DNA of 64,000 nt from Desulfospira joergensenii DSM 10085. GTDB taxonomy: Bacteria > Desulfobacterota > Desulfobacteria > Desulfobacterales > Desulfobacteraceae. Both the position numbers and the translations under genes were made by a program. The stretch spans positions 1,674,001 through 1,738,000 of the forward strand of contig NZ_ATUG01000002.1 of assembly GCF_000420085.1 (NCBI RefSeq), written 5' to 3'. The notes beneath the pieces were generated by a model. It saw only the letters and a list, made by a program, of their open reading frames with translations, was not told where the DNA came from and did not search any database. Shown here piece after piece: positions 54,501 through 62,832 of this stretch (position 1 is its first letter; every line of letters begins with the position of its first letter).

Positions 54501-55040
54501 TTACGCAGCCTCTCCCAAGTTTAATCCAAGGTCCAGGGCTTTTTTATTCATGTCCATGAAATCTTCGGGAATCGTGGTTTCCAGCACCTTGAGAATGGAT
54601 TCGGGCCGGATGAGTTTGGTCAGTCCGATGAGGGCACCCAGCATGCAGATATTGAACACGATGGGTTTCTTGATCTCTTCCATGACCCTTTCATACATGG
54701 GCAGGGCCACATGCTTGGCATCCACTTTTGTCCCGATGGTCACGTACCGGGGATCCACCAGGAGCAGACCGCCGGGCCGGATGATGGGCGAAAAAGTATT
54801 ATAGCTTTCCTGGGTCAGGCTGACCAGGATATTGGGCTGGATGACCTTGGGAAAGTGGATCTCGGAGTCAGCGATCAGGATGTCGCTTCGTGTGGCTCCG
54901 CCCCGGGCAGCCGCTCCGTAGCTCTGGGACTGGATGGCGTTTTTCCCTTCATAGATGACGGCCGCTTTGGCAAGGATAATGGCCGCAGTGATGACGCCCT
55001 GTCCGCCTGAGCCTGAAAAAACAATTCTTGAACGGTCCAT
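54501..55040 (-). CDS. korC: 2-oxoacid:ferredoxin oxidoreductase gamma subunit
   Basis: 179 residues of the POR/KOR gamma fold: RIVFSGSGGQGVITAAIILAKAAVIYEG at the N-terminus and SQSYGAAARGGATRSDILIAD, both diagnostic. It completes the enzyme with the alpha and beta subunits encoded upstream and shares one base with korB. Last gene of the operon. Confidence 0.93.
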   Translation of the reverse strand: MDRSRIVFSGSGGQGVITAAIILAKAAVIYEGKNAIQSQSYGAAARGGATRSDILIADSEIHFPKVIQPNILVSLTQESYNTFSPIIRPGGLLLVDPRYVTIGTKVDAKHVALPMYERVMEEIKKPIVFNICMLGALIGLTKLIRPESILKVLETTIPEDFMDMNKKALDLGLNLGEAA

Positions 55041-55864
55041 TATGCTTTTCCTTTCATTGCGGTTTCAATGATTGAATCGTATGCCTCACAGTACTCGGGT
55101 TTTTCCGTGTCGTGAACAAAGATGCCCCTCTGGATGAGATTGGGGTTTTTTTCAAGTTTCTTGGAACCGATTTTCACTGTGTTGGTCCGATACCCTTCCA
55201 TCATCTGGGCGGCGTCTCCTTCCTTGTTTTTCCGGCCGTAATAGGTGGGGCACTGGGTAAGGAGCTCAACAACGGAGAATCCCTTGTGGGAGATGGCCTG
55301 CTTCAGGTAGTCCTTGGCTTCAACGGCGTGAAACACAGTGGATCTTGCCACAAAGGTCGCACCGGCACTTTTGGCCAGTTCCACAATATCGAAATTGTTG
55401 TCAATGGTGGTATAGGGTGCGGTGGTGGCTTTTTTGCCCTGGCCGGACAGGGGAGAGAATTGTCCCCCGGTCATGCCGTAGATCCTGTTGTTCATGACGA
55501 TGGCCGTGATATCGATATTTCTTCTGGCTGCATGGATGAAATGGTTGCCGCCGATGGCCAGTGCATCTCCGTCGCCCATGGGTACGATGGCCTTGAGGCG
55601 GGGCTGGGACAGCTTGACCCCGGTGGCAAAGGACAGGGCCCTGCCGTGGATGGTGTGGAGGGAATGGAAATCCACATACCCGGAGATCCTAGAGGAACAT
55701 CCGATCCCCGAGGTGATGACGATTTCGTTTTTATCCAGTCCCAGTTCGTGGACGGCCCTGAGAAGGGAGCCGAGAACAATACCATGGCCGCATCCGGGAC
55801 ACCACATATGGGGGAAGAATCTGGCCCGCACATAGTCTTTAAAGTTAAACTCGCTGGTGTTCAT
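55040..55864 (-). CDS. korB: 2-oxoacid:ferredoxin oxidoreductase beta subunit (TPP-binding)
   Basis: 274 residues. The thiamine-diphosphate motif is AIVPMGDGDALAIGGNHFIHAARRN, with MWCPGCGHGIVLGSLLRAV near the N-terminus and VMNNRIYGMTGGQ. It carries the catalytic TPP and works with KorA to convert 2-oxoglutarate (or another 2-oxoacid) and CoA to acyl-CoA, CO2 and reduced ferredoxin. The gap to korA is one base. Confidence 0.94.
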   Translation of the reverse strand: MNTSEFNFKDYVRARFFPHMWCPGCGHGIVLGSLLRAVHELGLDKNEIVITSGIGCSSRISGYVDFHSLHTIHGRALSFATGVKLSQPRLKAIVPMGDGDALAIGGNHFIHAARRNIDITAIVMNNRIYGMTGGQFSPLSGQGKKATTAPYTTIDNNFDIVELAKSAGATFVARSTVFHAVEAKDYLKQAISHKGFSVVELLTQCPTYYGRKNKEGDAAQMMEGYRTNTVKIGSKKLEKNPNLIQRGIFVHDTEKPEYCEAYDSIIETAMKGKA

Positions 55865-55865
55865 G

Positions 55866-57014
55866 TTAAACCCCCTTTCCCTGGATCATCCTCAGGACGG
55901 TTTTGATGTCCGTAGGTGATATGAGCTGGCCGTCGGTTCGGTTGGCAAGAAATACGTTGTCCGGATTGTCCACGGCGTTTTTGACCTGGGTCACGACCTG
56001 GCCCATGTTCATCTCAACCACGAGTACGGCCTTGGCATTGGCGCATTTTTCCCGGACGATGTCCACGGGAAAGGGCCAGATGGTCTGGAGTTCAAGTACC
56101 CCGATCTTCACGCCCCTGGCCCGCCGGTTCTTGGCGATGTGGATGGCCGATCTGGCCGAGGATCCGTAGGAGACCAGGACATACTCGGCATCGTCCAGCC
56201 AGTATTCCTTGTACATGGCAATGTCGTTGACATTGTTTTCGATCTTGTCCACCAGATGGCGGAGCAGACCGCTGACCACCGTAGGATTGTTGTTGGGAAA
56301 TCCCCACATGTCATGGAAGAGCCCGGTCACATTGTACCGGTGTTCCCCGCCGAAATCGGACATGGGGAGCCGCCCGTCTTCCCGGGGAAGATAGGGATGG
56401 TAGTCCACACCCTTGGGCAGCGAGGTCCTGAGCCGGTCCACCACCGGGATCTCTCCTTTTTCCGGAAGAGTCAGCTTTTCCCTCATATGGCCCACCACCT
56501 CGTCAAGGAGGATAATCACAGGGGTTCGATAGGTTTCCGCCAGGTTAAAGGCCTCAACGGTGATCTTAAATACATCCTGGTGGTTGGAAGCGGTCATGGC
56601 GATGATGGAGTGGTCTCCGTGGGTTCCCCATCTGGCCTGGTTCACGTCCCCCTGGCTGACATGGGTGGGGTTTCCCGTGGACGGGCCGCCCCGCTGGACA
56701 TTGGCGATGACACAGGGAATTTCAGCCATGCAGGCATAGCCCAGGGCTTCCTGCTTCAGGGAAAATCCCGGACCGGATGTGGCGGTCATGACTTTGTTTC
56801 CGGTAAGGGAGGCGCCGATAATGGCACCCATGGAGGCGATTTCATCTTCCATCTGGATGAACTTCCCGCCCCCCTGGGGGAGCCTTGCGGCCAGATGCTC
56901 TGCGATTTCAGTGGATGGGGTAATGGGGTAGCCCGCAAAAAAATTCAACCCCGCGTAAAGCGCACCCTCGACACAGGCTTCGTTCCCCTGGACAAACCTG
57001 ATATTATTCTTCAT
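55866..57014 (-). CDS. korA: 2-oxoacid:ferredoxin oxidoreductase alpha subunit
   Basis: 382 residues. Signatures: VQGNEACVEGALYAGLNFFAGYPITPSTEIAEHLA, GAIIGASLTGNKVMTATSGPGFSLKQEALGYA and RGGPSTGNPTHVSQGDV. The small size, without the fused gamma domain, matches KorA of the KorDABC type, in which 2-oxoglutarate is the usual substrate; branched-chain or phenylpyruvate variants cannot be excluded by eye. It overlaps korD by 11 bases. Confidence 0.94.
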   Translation of the reverse strand: MKNNIRFVQGNEACVEGALYAGLNFFAGYPITPSTEIAEHLAARLPQGGGKFIQMEDEIASMGAIIGASLTGNKVMTATSGPGFSLKQEALGYACMAEIPCVIANVQRGGPSTGNPTHVSQGDVNQARWGTHGDHSIIAMTASNHQDVFKITVEAFNLAETYRTPVIILLDEVVGHMREKLTLPEKGEIPVVDRLRTSLPKGVDYHPYLPREDGRLPMSDFGGEHRYNVTGLFHDMWGFPNNNPTVVSGLLRHLVDKIENNVNDIAMYKEYWLDDAEYVLVSYGSSARSAIHIAKNRRARGVKIGVLELQTIWPFPVDIVREKCANAKAVLVVEMNMGQVVTQVKNAVDNPDNVFLANRTDGQLISPTDIKTVLRMIQGKGV

Positions 57015-57228
57015 TTTCCCCTTCCTGAATTTCTTTGATTTGTATTGCCAGATCAGGGCATCGGAGTTCGCAGAGCATGCACGCTATGCAATCTTCCGGA
57101 CGGACAGCTTCGGCTTTTCCCCTTTTGTCCAGTTCCAAGACCTGTTTCGGACAGAAGTGAACGCAGATACCGCACCCCTTACACCACTCTTTGTCAATGA
57201 TATGTTTGACTGATTTGCCTTTTCCCAT
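57004..57228 (-). CDS. korD: Ferredoxin-type delta subunit of 2-oxoacid oxidoreductase
   Basis: 74 residues with two [4Fe-4S] motifs, CKGCGICVHFCP and CIACMLCELRCP. It hands electrons from KorAB to free ferredoxin. First gene of korD-korA-korB-korC, with GAGGAGAAC just before the ATG. Confidence 0.94.
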   Translation of the reverse strand: MGKGKSVKHIIDKEWCKGCGICVHFCPKQVLELDKRGKAEAVRPEDCIACMLCELRCPDLAIQIKEIQEGENEE

Positions 57229-57241
57229 GTTCTCCTCTTAT

Positions 57242-57304
57242 CTAGTGTAAACTAGTCCACAAAAAACAAGGCCCTTCATTATGCGATTTAAATTCGGTTG
57301 TCAA
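57242..57304 (-). promoter_or_regulatory. korDABC promoter and operator-like palindrome
   Basis: Minus strand TTGACA (57304-57299), then CATAAT (57283-57278) after 15 bases or TAATGA after 17. Just downstream lies CTAGT-GTAA-ACTAG (57242-57255), a perfect 5-bp repeat in a position where a bound protein would block transcription. The rest of 57305-57518 is AT-rich with nothing else assignable. Confidence 0.5.
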
Positions 57305-57518
57305 GGATTTCCAATATAAAGATGAATGGAATTCATTGTTTTTCATTTTTTAAAAAAAAGCAAGGAAAAAAATAAGTTATGGGGAAAACCGGCATGAAAA
57401 TAAATCATATTTATCCATGAATCAAGGACATGGGATGGGCATTTTCAGAATTGAGAATTGACTTTTCCATGGGGCAGGGATATTTTAAAAATTTTGGCCG
57501 ACGATAAAAGAATTGTCA

Positions 57519-58430
57519 ATGAAAACAGATAAAGAAACCAGGGTCAGTGTCATCATCCCCACCTTTAACCGGGCCTGGACCCTTAAGGCAGCCATTGACT
57601 CTGTCCTTGCCCAGGACTACGGGAATAAAGAAATCCTTGTGGTTGACGACGGCTCCAGCGACGATACCCCCATGCTTTTGCAATCCTACAAAGACCGGAT
57701 CCGGGTCTTCACCCAGGCCAATAAAGGGGTAAGCGCCGCAAGGAACCTGGGGATAGAAAAGAGCCGTGGAGAGTTGATCGCACTGCTGGATTCCGACGAC
57801 AGATGGGAACCGGGAAAACTTACCTGCCAGGTGGATTTTTTCAATGCCCACCCAAAAGCATCCGTCTGCCAGACCGAAGAGATCTGGATCAGAAAGGGGA
57901 GACGGGTCAATCCAAAAATAAAACATAAAAAACCGTCGGGCATGATCTTTGAGCCTTCCCTGGACCTCTGCCTGGTCAGCCCCTCCGCCGTGATGATGAG
58001 AAGGGAAATTTTTGAACAAAAAGGGAAGTTTAACGAATCCTTTCCGGTCTGCGAGGATTACGACCTCTGGCTGCGCATCGCCCTGGATACGCCCATATAC
58101 CTGATCGATAAACCCCTTACCCTTAAAACCGGGGGGCATCCGGACCAGCTTTCCGGCTCCCATTCCCAGGACAGGTACAGGATAAAATCCATTTTGGGTT
58201 TGATCGAATCCGGTCTTCTCTCCCCGGTCCAGGAACAGGCCGCCCGGAAAGTCCTGAAAAAGAAATGCAGGATCTTCGGAAACGGCTGTATCAAAAGAGG
58301 GAGGAAAGAAGAGGGGGAATACTACCTCAAGTTTACAGGTCCAGAATATTCATCTCATAGTACTGCTGACCCTCTTCCTGGGTCAAGGTCTCCTCAATCC
58401 GGCATCGCGACTGATCGTTTCTCAGGGTAA
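57519..58430 (+). CDS. Family 2 glycosyltransferase
   Basis: 303 residues from ATG 57519. GT2 signatures: VSVIIPTFNRAWTLKAAIDSVLAQDYGNKEILVVDDGSSDDT, KGVSAARNLGIEKSRGELIALLDSDDRWEPGKL (the DxD-type motif), and FNESFPVCEDYDLWLRIA. No membrane segment, so it is probably a cytoplasmic or peripheral sugar transferase for surface polysaccharide. The last 33 codons (rich in Ser, Pro and Gly) overlap, antisense, the 3' end of the convergent FapA-like gene, and look like read-through of an original stop. Confidence 0.85.
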   Translation: MKTDKETRVSVIIPTFNRAWTLKAAIDSVLAQDYGNKEILVVDDGSSDDTPMLLQSYKDRIRVFTQANKGVSAARNLGIEKSRGELIALLDSDDRWEPGKLTCQVDFFNAHPKASVCQTEEIWIRKGRRVNPKIKHKKPSGMIFEPSLDLCLVSPSAVMMRREIFEQKGKFNESFPVCEDYDLWLRIALDTPIYLIDKPLTLKTGGHPDQLSGSHSQDRYRIKSILGLIESGLLSPVQEQAARKVLKKKCRIFGNGCIKRGRKEEGEYYLKFTGPEYSSHSTADPLPGSRSPQSGIATDRFSG

Positions 58431-60825
58431 GGGAGGCATTGGGTCCCTGGATAATGGTATCCTGGCTGATGGTCTTCTGAACCGTCACCCTGGCCAGGGA
58501 GGTGGTCTCTGAAGAGAATTCCCGGATGCGCTTTTTTTTCTTGACCATGTTTTTGTTGGCCAGTTCCAGGCGTTCCACACCCTGCTTCAGGTTCTCTATC
58601 TGCTTTGCATACCCATCCTGGAGGGTGAATATCCTGTCCAGTTCCTTTTCTGCCTTTTCGACAATGTCAGCCAGTTTTTTGATCCTGGTCTTGGCCGTGC
58701 TCAGCCCGGAGATGTCAGAGGCTTTTTTCATCTCCACCATGGCCTCGCCAAGGGTCTTTATCTCGTTGTTGGCCTTTTCCTGTTCCTGGGCCTTCTGGCT
58801 AACGATGCCGTATAATTCCTGGTCCTGTTCCTCTATGGATTGGATGTTTTCCTTTAAATCCTTGAGCCGGGCCATGGAGGTCTCAAGGACCTTATCAATT
58901 TCCCGGGTCAGCATGTCGGCATGCTCGTCCACGCCGATTTTGATAACCGCCGGTTTGGAAGTGTCGGTTCCGATTCTTCCGGCCTCGATTCCGGCCTTGG
59001 CTGCGATTTTTGAGGCGATGATGAGCCCGGTGGAATTCTGACATTCTCCGCTGGTGGCAATGGAGGAATCAATGATCTCCTTTTGGATGACCAGGTCTCC
59101 GAAACAGGCAATTTTGGAATTGTTGATGAATTTTGCATGGATGTTTCCCTGGACGGAAATATTGGCGTCTGTGATCCCCGAGGAGATGCAGAGGTCGCCG
59201 GTGATGTCGACCTGGGAACCCTCTATCTCCTGGGCGGTGAGGTTGACGCCTTTTATGGTGAACCCCTCCTTAATCATTCCCTTTACATTGATATTGCCTT
59301 TGAAATCAATGTTGCCGGTCTGGAAATCCACATCCCCTTCAATGACAAGTTCCGGGTTGACCGTGATGCTGCCCAAGGCGTCCACGTGGGGCTGTCCGTC
59401 CAGGGCCGCATATATGGACAGGCCGTCTTCGGACAGGGTGGTGTTGGCCTCTGCGTTGAAAACAGGGTCCAGGACCTCGTCCACGGGAATGGGGTTGCCG
59501 GAAATGGTCACCCCTGTCTTTCCTTCCCGGGGAGGTGTTTTTACTGCCAGAAGGTCACCCTCGCTGACATAGGGGATCCCCCCCCTTTCCCTGAAGTCAA
59601 TGGAGCCGTCTTCAAGGATCTTTCCGGGGTTGGTGTAATCGGTTCTGAAATGATAGAGGATGCTGCCGTCCTGACCCTTATCCGGAGGGGTGCCTGCGGC
59701 CACTTGGATTTTTTCATCCTGGGGAAGGGATTCAAGGATCCAGGATTCCAGCCGGCTGCTGCCGATGAGTCCATAGGTCACGTTTTTTTCCCTGAGCAGG
59801 TCGAGAAGGGAGGAAAGGGTGAGTTTTGACGGCGGATCCGGGATTTTGAGCTTTTTGATAAATGCCTGGGTCTGATCTTCGGAGATGGTGATCTCGACGA
59901 TTTCCTCCAGGGAATTTGCAGGGTCTATGGGGTCGGTTCCATTGTCCTCGGTGTCCATCTCCCCGGAACCCTCCTCCTGGGAAAGGGGAGCTATTTTTTC
60001 GGGTACTTTTTCCAGGGATGAGAAAGCGGTTTCCAGAATTTTTTTGATCCCGTCGGTTCCGGTGGTATGGGATTCCGGGTCTGATGCCGGTTCCTGTTCC
60101 GATTCGATCTGGATGTTCAGGGACCCTTCCTTGACCGGATCAAGCCCGGCTTTTGATGCCGCCTTGTTAAAACCGTCCCGGATATGATCCTTAAGACGGA
60201 CAAATTCAGCTTCGAAAGATTCACAGGTCATGGGGATATCGTGCTGTTCCAGCCTTGCAGACAGGGTTCGGATCCCCTTGGGAAGGTCTGTTTGAAGCAG
60301 CCTTTTCTTTGCCTTTTTCTCATTGATGAGGTTTTTTAAAAGACCGTCTTTTTTCCGCAGCTTTTGGGCGATTTGAAACATCTGCTTGTTCTGGTGGACC
60401 GTGACCCGTTTTAATTGTTTTCGTTTCATGGATCCCAGAAACTGCTGGAGGCAGGTTCTGGCCTGGTCCACAAGATCCGTGTCCATGAAAGGATATGTGA
60501 TGCAGGCGTGGATGCCTGCCTTGTTAATAGCGCTGATCAGGATATCGGTCTGGTCCGCCGGCACCATGAGCATCCGCTGGGTCATGGGGGAGATTGCCTT
60601 GGCCTTCTGCATGATATCGTCTCCCTCCATGAGCGGGAGTTTGTAACTGGAAATGAAGAGGGCAAAGGGGGAGGCCTTGGATTTTTTCAACTCGATCAGG
60701 GCCTCTTTGGACACATCCTTACACAGGACGTCCCAGCCGGCCTGTTCCAAAATATCCCGGGCATGGGTGCGGATTTGCTCATCCTTTTCAAGGATGAGCA
60801 ATCTTGGCTTTTTCTTTTCACTCAT
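58333..60825 (-). CDS. FapA/DUF342 family protein with N-terminal pseudo-receiver
   Basis: 830 residues. Residues 1-125 resemble a receiver domain, but the acidic pocket is altered (LILEKDE) and the phospho-acceptor Asp is Ser60 (FISSYKLPLMEGDD). A basic coiled region (130-170) and acidic linkers follow. From about 345 the DUF342/FapA part begins: a repeated beta-helix-like core with VSEGDLLAVKTPPREGKTGVTISGNPI, ALDGQPHVDALGSITVNPELVIEGDVDFQTGNIDFKGNINVKG, and a long coiled coil near 660-760. FapA proteins are linked to polar or flagellar assembly in other bacteria; the role here is unknown. It overlaps the upstream receiver gene by eight bases. Confidence 0.85.
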   Translation of the reverse strand: MSEKKKPRLLILEKDEQIRTHARDILEQAGWDVLCKDVSKEALIELKKSKASPFALFISSYKLPLMEGDDIMQKAKAISPMTQRMLMVPADQTDILISAINKAGIHACITYPFMDTDLVDQARTCLQQFLGSMKRKQLKRVTVHQNKQMFQIAQKLRKKDGLLKNLINEKKAKKRLLQTDLPKGIRTLSARLEQHDIPMTCESFEAEFVRLKDHIRDGFNKAASKAGLDPVKEGSLNIQIESEQEPASDPESHTTGTDGIKKILETAFSSLEKVPEKIAPLSQEEGSGEMDTEDNGTDPIDPANSLEEIVEITISEDQTQAFIKKLKIPDPPSKLTLSSLLDLLREKNVTYGLIGSSRLESWILESLPQDEKIQVAAGTPPDKGQDGSILYHFRTDYTNPGKILEDGSIDFRERGGIPYVSEGDLLAVKTPPREGKTGVTISGNPIPVDEVLDPVFNAEANTTLSEDGLSIYAALDGQPHVDALGSITVNPELVIEGDVDFQTGNIDFKGNINVKGMIKEGFTIKGVNLTAQEIEGSQVDITGDLCISSGITDANISVQGNIHAKFINNSKIACFGDLVIQKEIIDSSIATSGECQNSTGLIIASKIAAKAGIEAGRIGTDTSKPAVIKIGVDEHADMLTREIDKVLETSMARLKDLKENIQSIEEQDQELYGIVSQKAQEQEKANNEIKTLGEAMVEMKKASDISGLSTAKTRIKKLADIVEKAEKELDRIFTLQDGYAKQIENLKQGVERLELANKNMVKKKKRIREFSSETTSLARVTVQKTISQDTIIQGPNASLTLRNDQSRCRIEETLTQEEGQQYYEMNILDL

Positions 60826-61672
60826 CCTGTTTCAGTCCTTCCGGTTCGGTGTCGTCATGGGATGCCTTTTCCGGTTCATCTGTCCCGTCATCCTCTTGCT
60901 CTTCTGCGTCTTCGGGGCCGGGTTCCGGCATTTCAAAACCGTTTCTCTGGGCCAGGTCGTTGAAATCCCGGAACAACGTCTCCAGGGTATGCAAAAACAG
61001 AAGGTCAAAGCGGTCCTGGTCCGGTGTTTGTCCAAGGGCGTTGAGAATATCTTCGGCCATGAGGTCCGGGCCTGAAGAGTTGCCTTCGCCCTTTTCCTCT
61101 TCCTGTTTCTTCTCCCGGGTTTCGCTGATATTCTTTTTTAAAACTTCGATTTCAGCGTCCAGGGCCTTCAGCTTTTTATTATGATCCGTGGTGAGTTCCA
61201 TGAGTTCGCAGTTCAGATCGTAGAGCTGCTTGTTCTGTTTTTTGGCCAGGACCAATAATCTTTCGTTTTCCTGGGATTGCTCATAGAAGCGGAGACCGGA
61301 CTGGATTGCGGCCAAAAGTTCATCATGCTCCCATGGTTTGGCAATATACTTTTGAACCGATCCCTTATTCACCGCGTGGAGAATGGTCTGCATTTCAGAA
61401 TAACCGGTAATGAGGAAACGGACTGTGTCAGGGGAGATGCTCTTGGCCTGCTCAAGGAATTGGGTGCCTTTCATGCCCGGCATCCGCTGGTCCGCAATGA
61501 TCAGAGAAAAGGGCTTGTCAGCGCTTTTTATCTTCTTAAGACCCTCGTTCCCGCTGTCAACCGTGACCGTCTCGATTTTTTCCATTTCCAGGATGCGGCT
61601 GATGGCCTTTGCTACCCGGGCCTCGTCATCCACAATCAATACCCTGTGGTTAAACTCTGCTTCCATGGCCAC
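60818..61672 (-). CDS. Receiver-domain protein with coiled coil and acidic tail
   Basis: 284 residues. A complete receiver: VLIVDDEARVAKAISRILE, acceptor D61 in LIIADQRMPGMKG, FLITGYSEMQ and KYIAKPWEHDELL. A coiled coil follows (about 130-185, KQNKQLYDLNCELMELTTDHNKK...EIEVLKKN), then a highly acidic C-terminus. It has no DNA-binding or enzymatic output, so it should act by protein contact, most likely with the FapA-like product of the overlapping gene. The start may be the second ATG (MEAEFNHR). Confidence 0.87.
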   Translation of the reverse strand: MAMEAEFNHRVLIVDDEARVAKAISRILEMEKIETVTVDSGNEGLKKIKSADKPFSLIIADQRMPGMKGTQFLEQAKSISPDTVRFLITGYSEMQTILHAVNKGSVQKYIAKPWEHDELLAAIQSGLRFYEQSQENERLLVLAKKQNKQLYDLNCELMELTTDHNKKLKALDAEIEVLKKNISETREKKQEEEKGEGNSSGPDLMAEDILNALGQTPDQDRFDLLFLHTLETLFRDFNDLAQRNGFEMPEPGPEDAEEQEDDGTDEPEKASHDDTEPEGLKQDE

Positions 61673-62048
61673 CCTTTCTTGTCTTCACTTCTCTCTGGTA
61701 TACCGGGTAAGTGAAGTACTCTTGTTCTCTCAGTCAAAGAACCTTCCTAACAATTTCTTAACTATATCTGCAAATTGGACCAAAAGCAATACCTAGTCCC
61801 ATTCAATTTTTTACTAGTTGTTGCCGGCATTTTCAGAATAAAGGGTCCCGGGATTTTATCAAGTGAGATATTCCCCCGGGAGGGTGGAGATCTCCATTAA
61901 TTTCCCAATGGCTTTAAAACCTTTCTTGACAATCTGCGTCTCTATCCATTAGTGTTTATTTGAAATTTGGTCCAATGCCTCTTGATTAAATATTTGATTA
62001 GATTTTGTGGCCGGTCAGGCTGAATTCGAAAAGAACGGAGCCCTTATC
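61673..62048. promoter_or_regulatory. Divergent intergenic region with twin TTGGWCCAA palindromes
   Basis: Holds ATTGGACCAAA (61774-61784) and TTTGGTCCAAT (61966-61976), an exact 11-base inverted pair 181 bases apart; each contains the palindrome TTGG-W-CCAA. A promoter-like TTGACA (61926-61931) with TAGTGT 18 bases on lies next to the second copy and reads toward the DUF6125 gene. No gene seen in the 376 bases. Confidence 0.5.
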
Positions 62049-62786
62049 ATGAACGATTTTCCCGAAGATCTGGACAAGAGAGACAAGGCAGAACTGGTGG
62101 TGGATATGATGACCCGGATTGTGGTCCATTACGGACTATGGTTTACCGAAATCCGGCATCAGATGGGAATGGAAGAGGCCTTGACGGTGTTGGACAAGGC
62201 CACCAGGCACTCCGTGGGCATCGGGCTTTCACGGATGTCGAAACTTTTCGGGTTTAAACTGGAAGACGGGATGCCCAGGCCATTGCTGACCATGGAAGAT
62301 CATGACCTTAAGGAATTGATGGCCGCGGTTTCCAAGAACTGGCTGGCCAACGACGGGGTCTGGTTTCAGGCCGTTGAGTTCAGTCACGGCATGAATGAGG
62401 CAAAGCGGTGCAATGATTCCTGCTGGGCCCAGTTTTCTCCCTACGAGGCCCACGCCATAAGCAAGTTCCTCGGTCTGGATGACCGGCCCGGGCTTGAAGG
62501 ATTGAAAAAAGCCCTCAATTTCAGGATGTATGCCTTTATAAATAAACAATCAATGGTTGACGAGGGGCCTGAAAGTTTTATATTCCAGATGAATGAATGC
62601 CGTGTCCAGATGGCCAGGAAAAGAAAGAATCTGGATGACTATCCCTGTAAATCCGCCGGGCAGGTTGAATATGCCTATTTTGCAAGGGCAATTGATCCGA
62701 GAATTGAAACGGAATGTATCGGCTGTCCGCCGGACAAACATCCGGATCAATGGTTCTGTGCATGGCGGTTCACTATTCGAAATTAA
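62049..62786 (+). CDS. DUF6125 family protein, function unknown
   Basis: 245 residues from the ATG at 62049 (ACGGAG upstream); the frame extends to 62007 without a site. The pattern VVHYGLWFTEIRHQMGMEEALTVLDKATRHSVGIGLSRMSKLFGF, followed by the Cys/His-rich C-terminus ECIGCPPDKHPDQWFCAWRF, matches my recollection of DUF6125, seen next to acyl-CoA metabolism genes in anaerobes. Residues CNDSCWAQFSPYEAHA add further Cys. It has some similarity in layout to the ATC-hydrolase-like family. Not membrane bound. It precedes the carboxylase gene by 46 bases and is likely in its operon. Confidence 0.7.
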   Translation: MNDFPEDLDKRDKAELVVDMMTRIVVHYGLWFTEIRHQMGMEEALTVLDKATRHSVGIGLSRMSKLFGFKLEDGMPRPLLTMEDHDLKELMAAVSKNWLANDGVWFQAVEFSHGMNEAKRCNDSCWAQFSPYEAHAISKFLGLDDRPGLEGLKKALNFRMYAFINKQSMVDEGPESFIFQMNECRVQMARKRKNLDDYPCKSAGQVEYAYFARAIDPRIETECIGCPPDKHPDQWFCAWRFTIRN

Positions 62787-62832
62787 ATTAACAGCTGTCG
62801 GTTTGGCGTAAACATAAGGAAAGGTTGAGACT

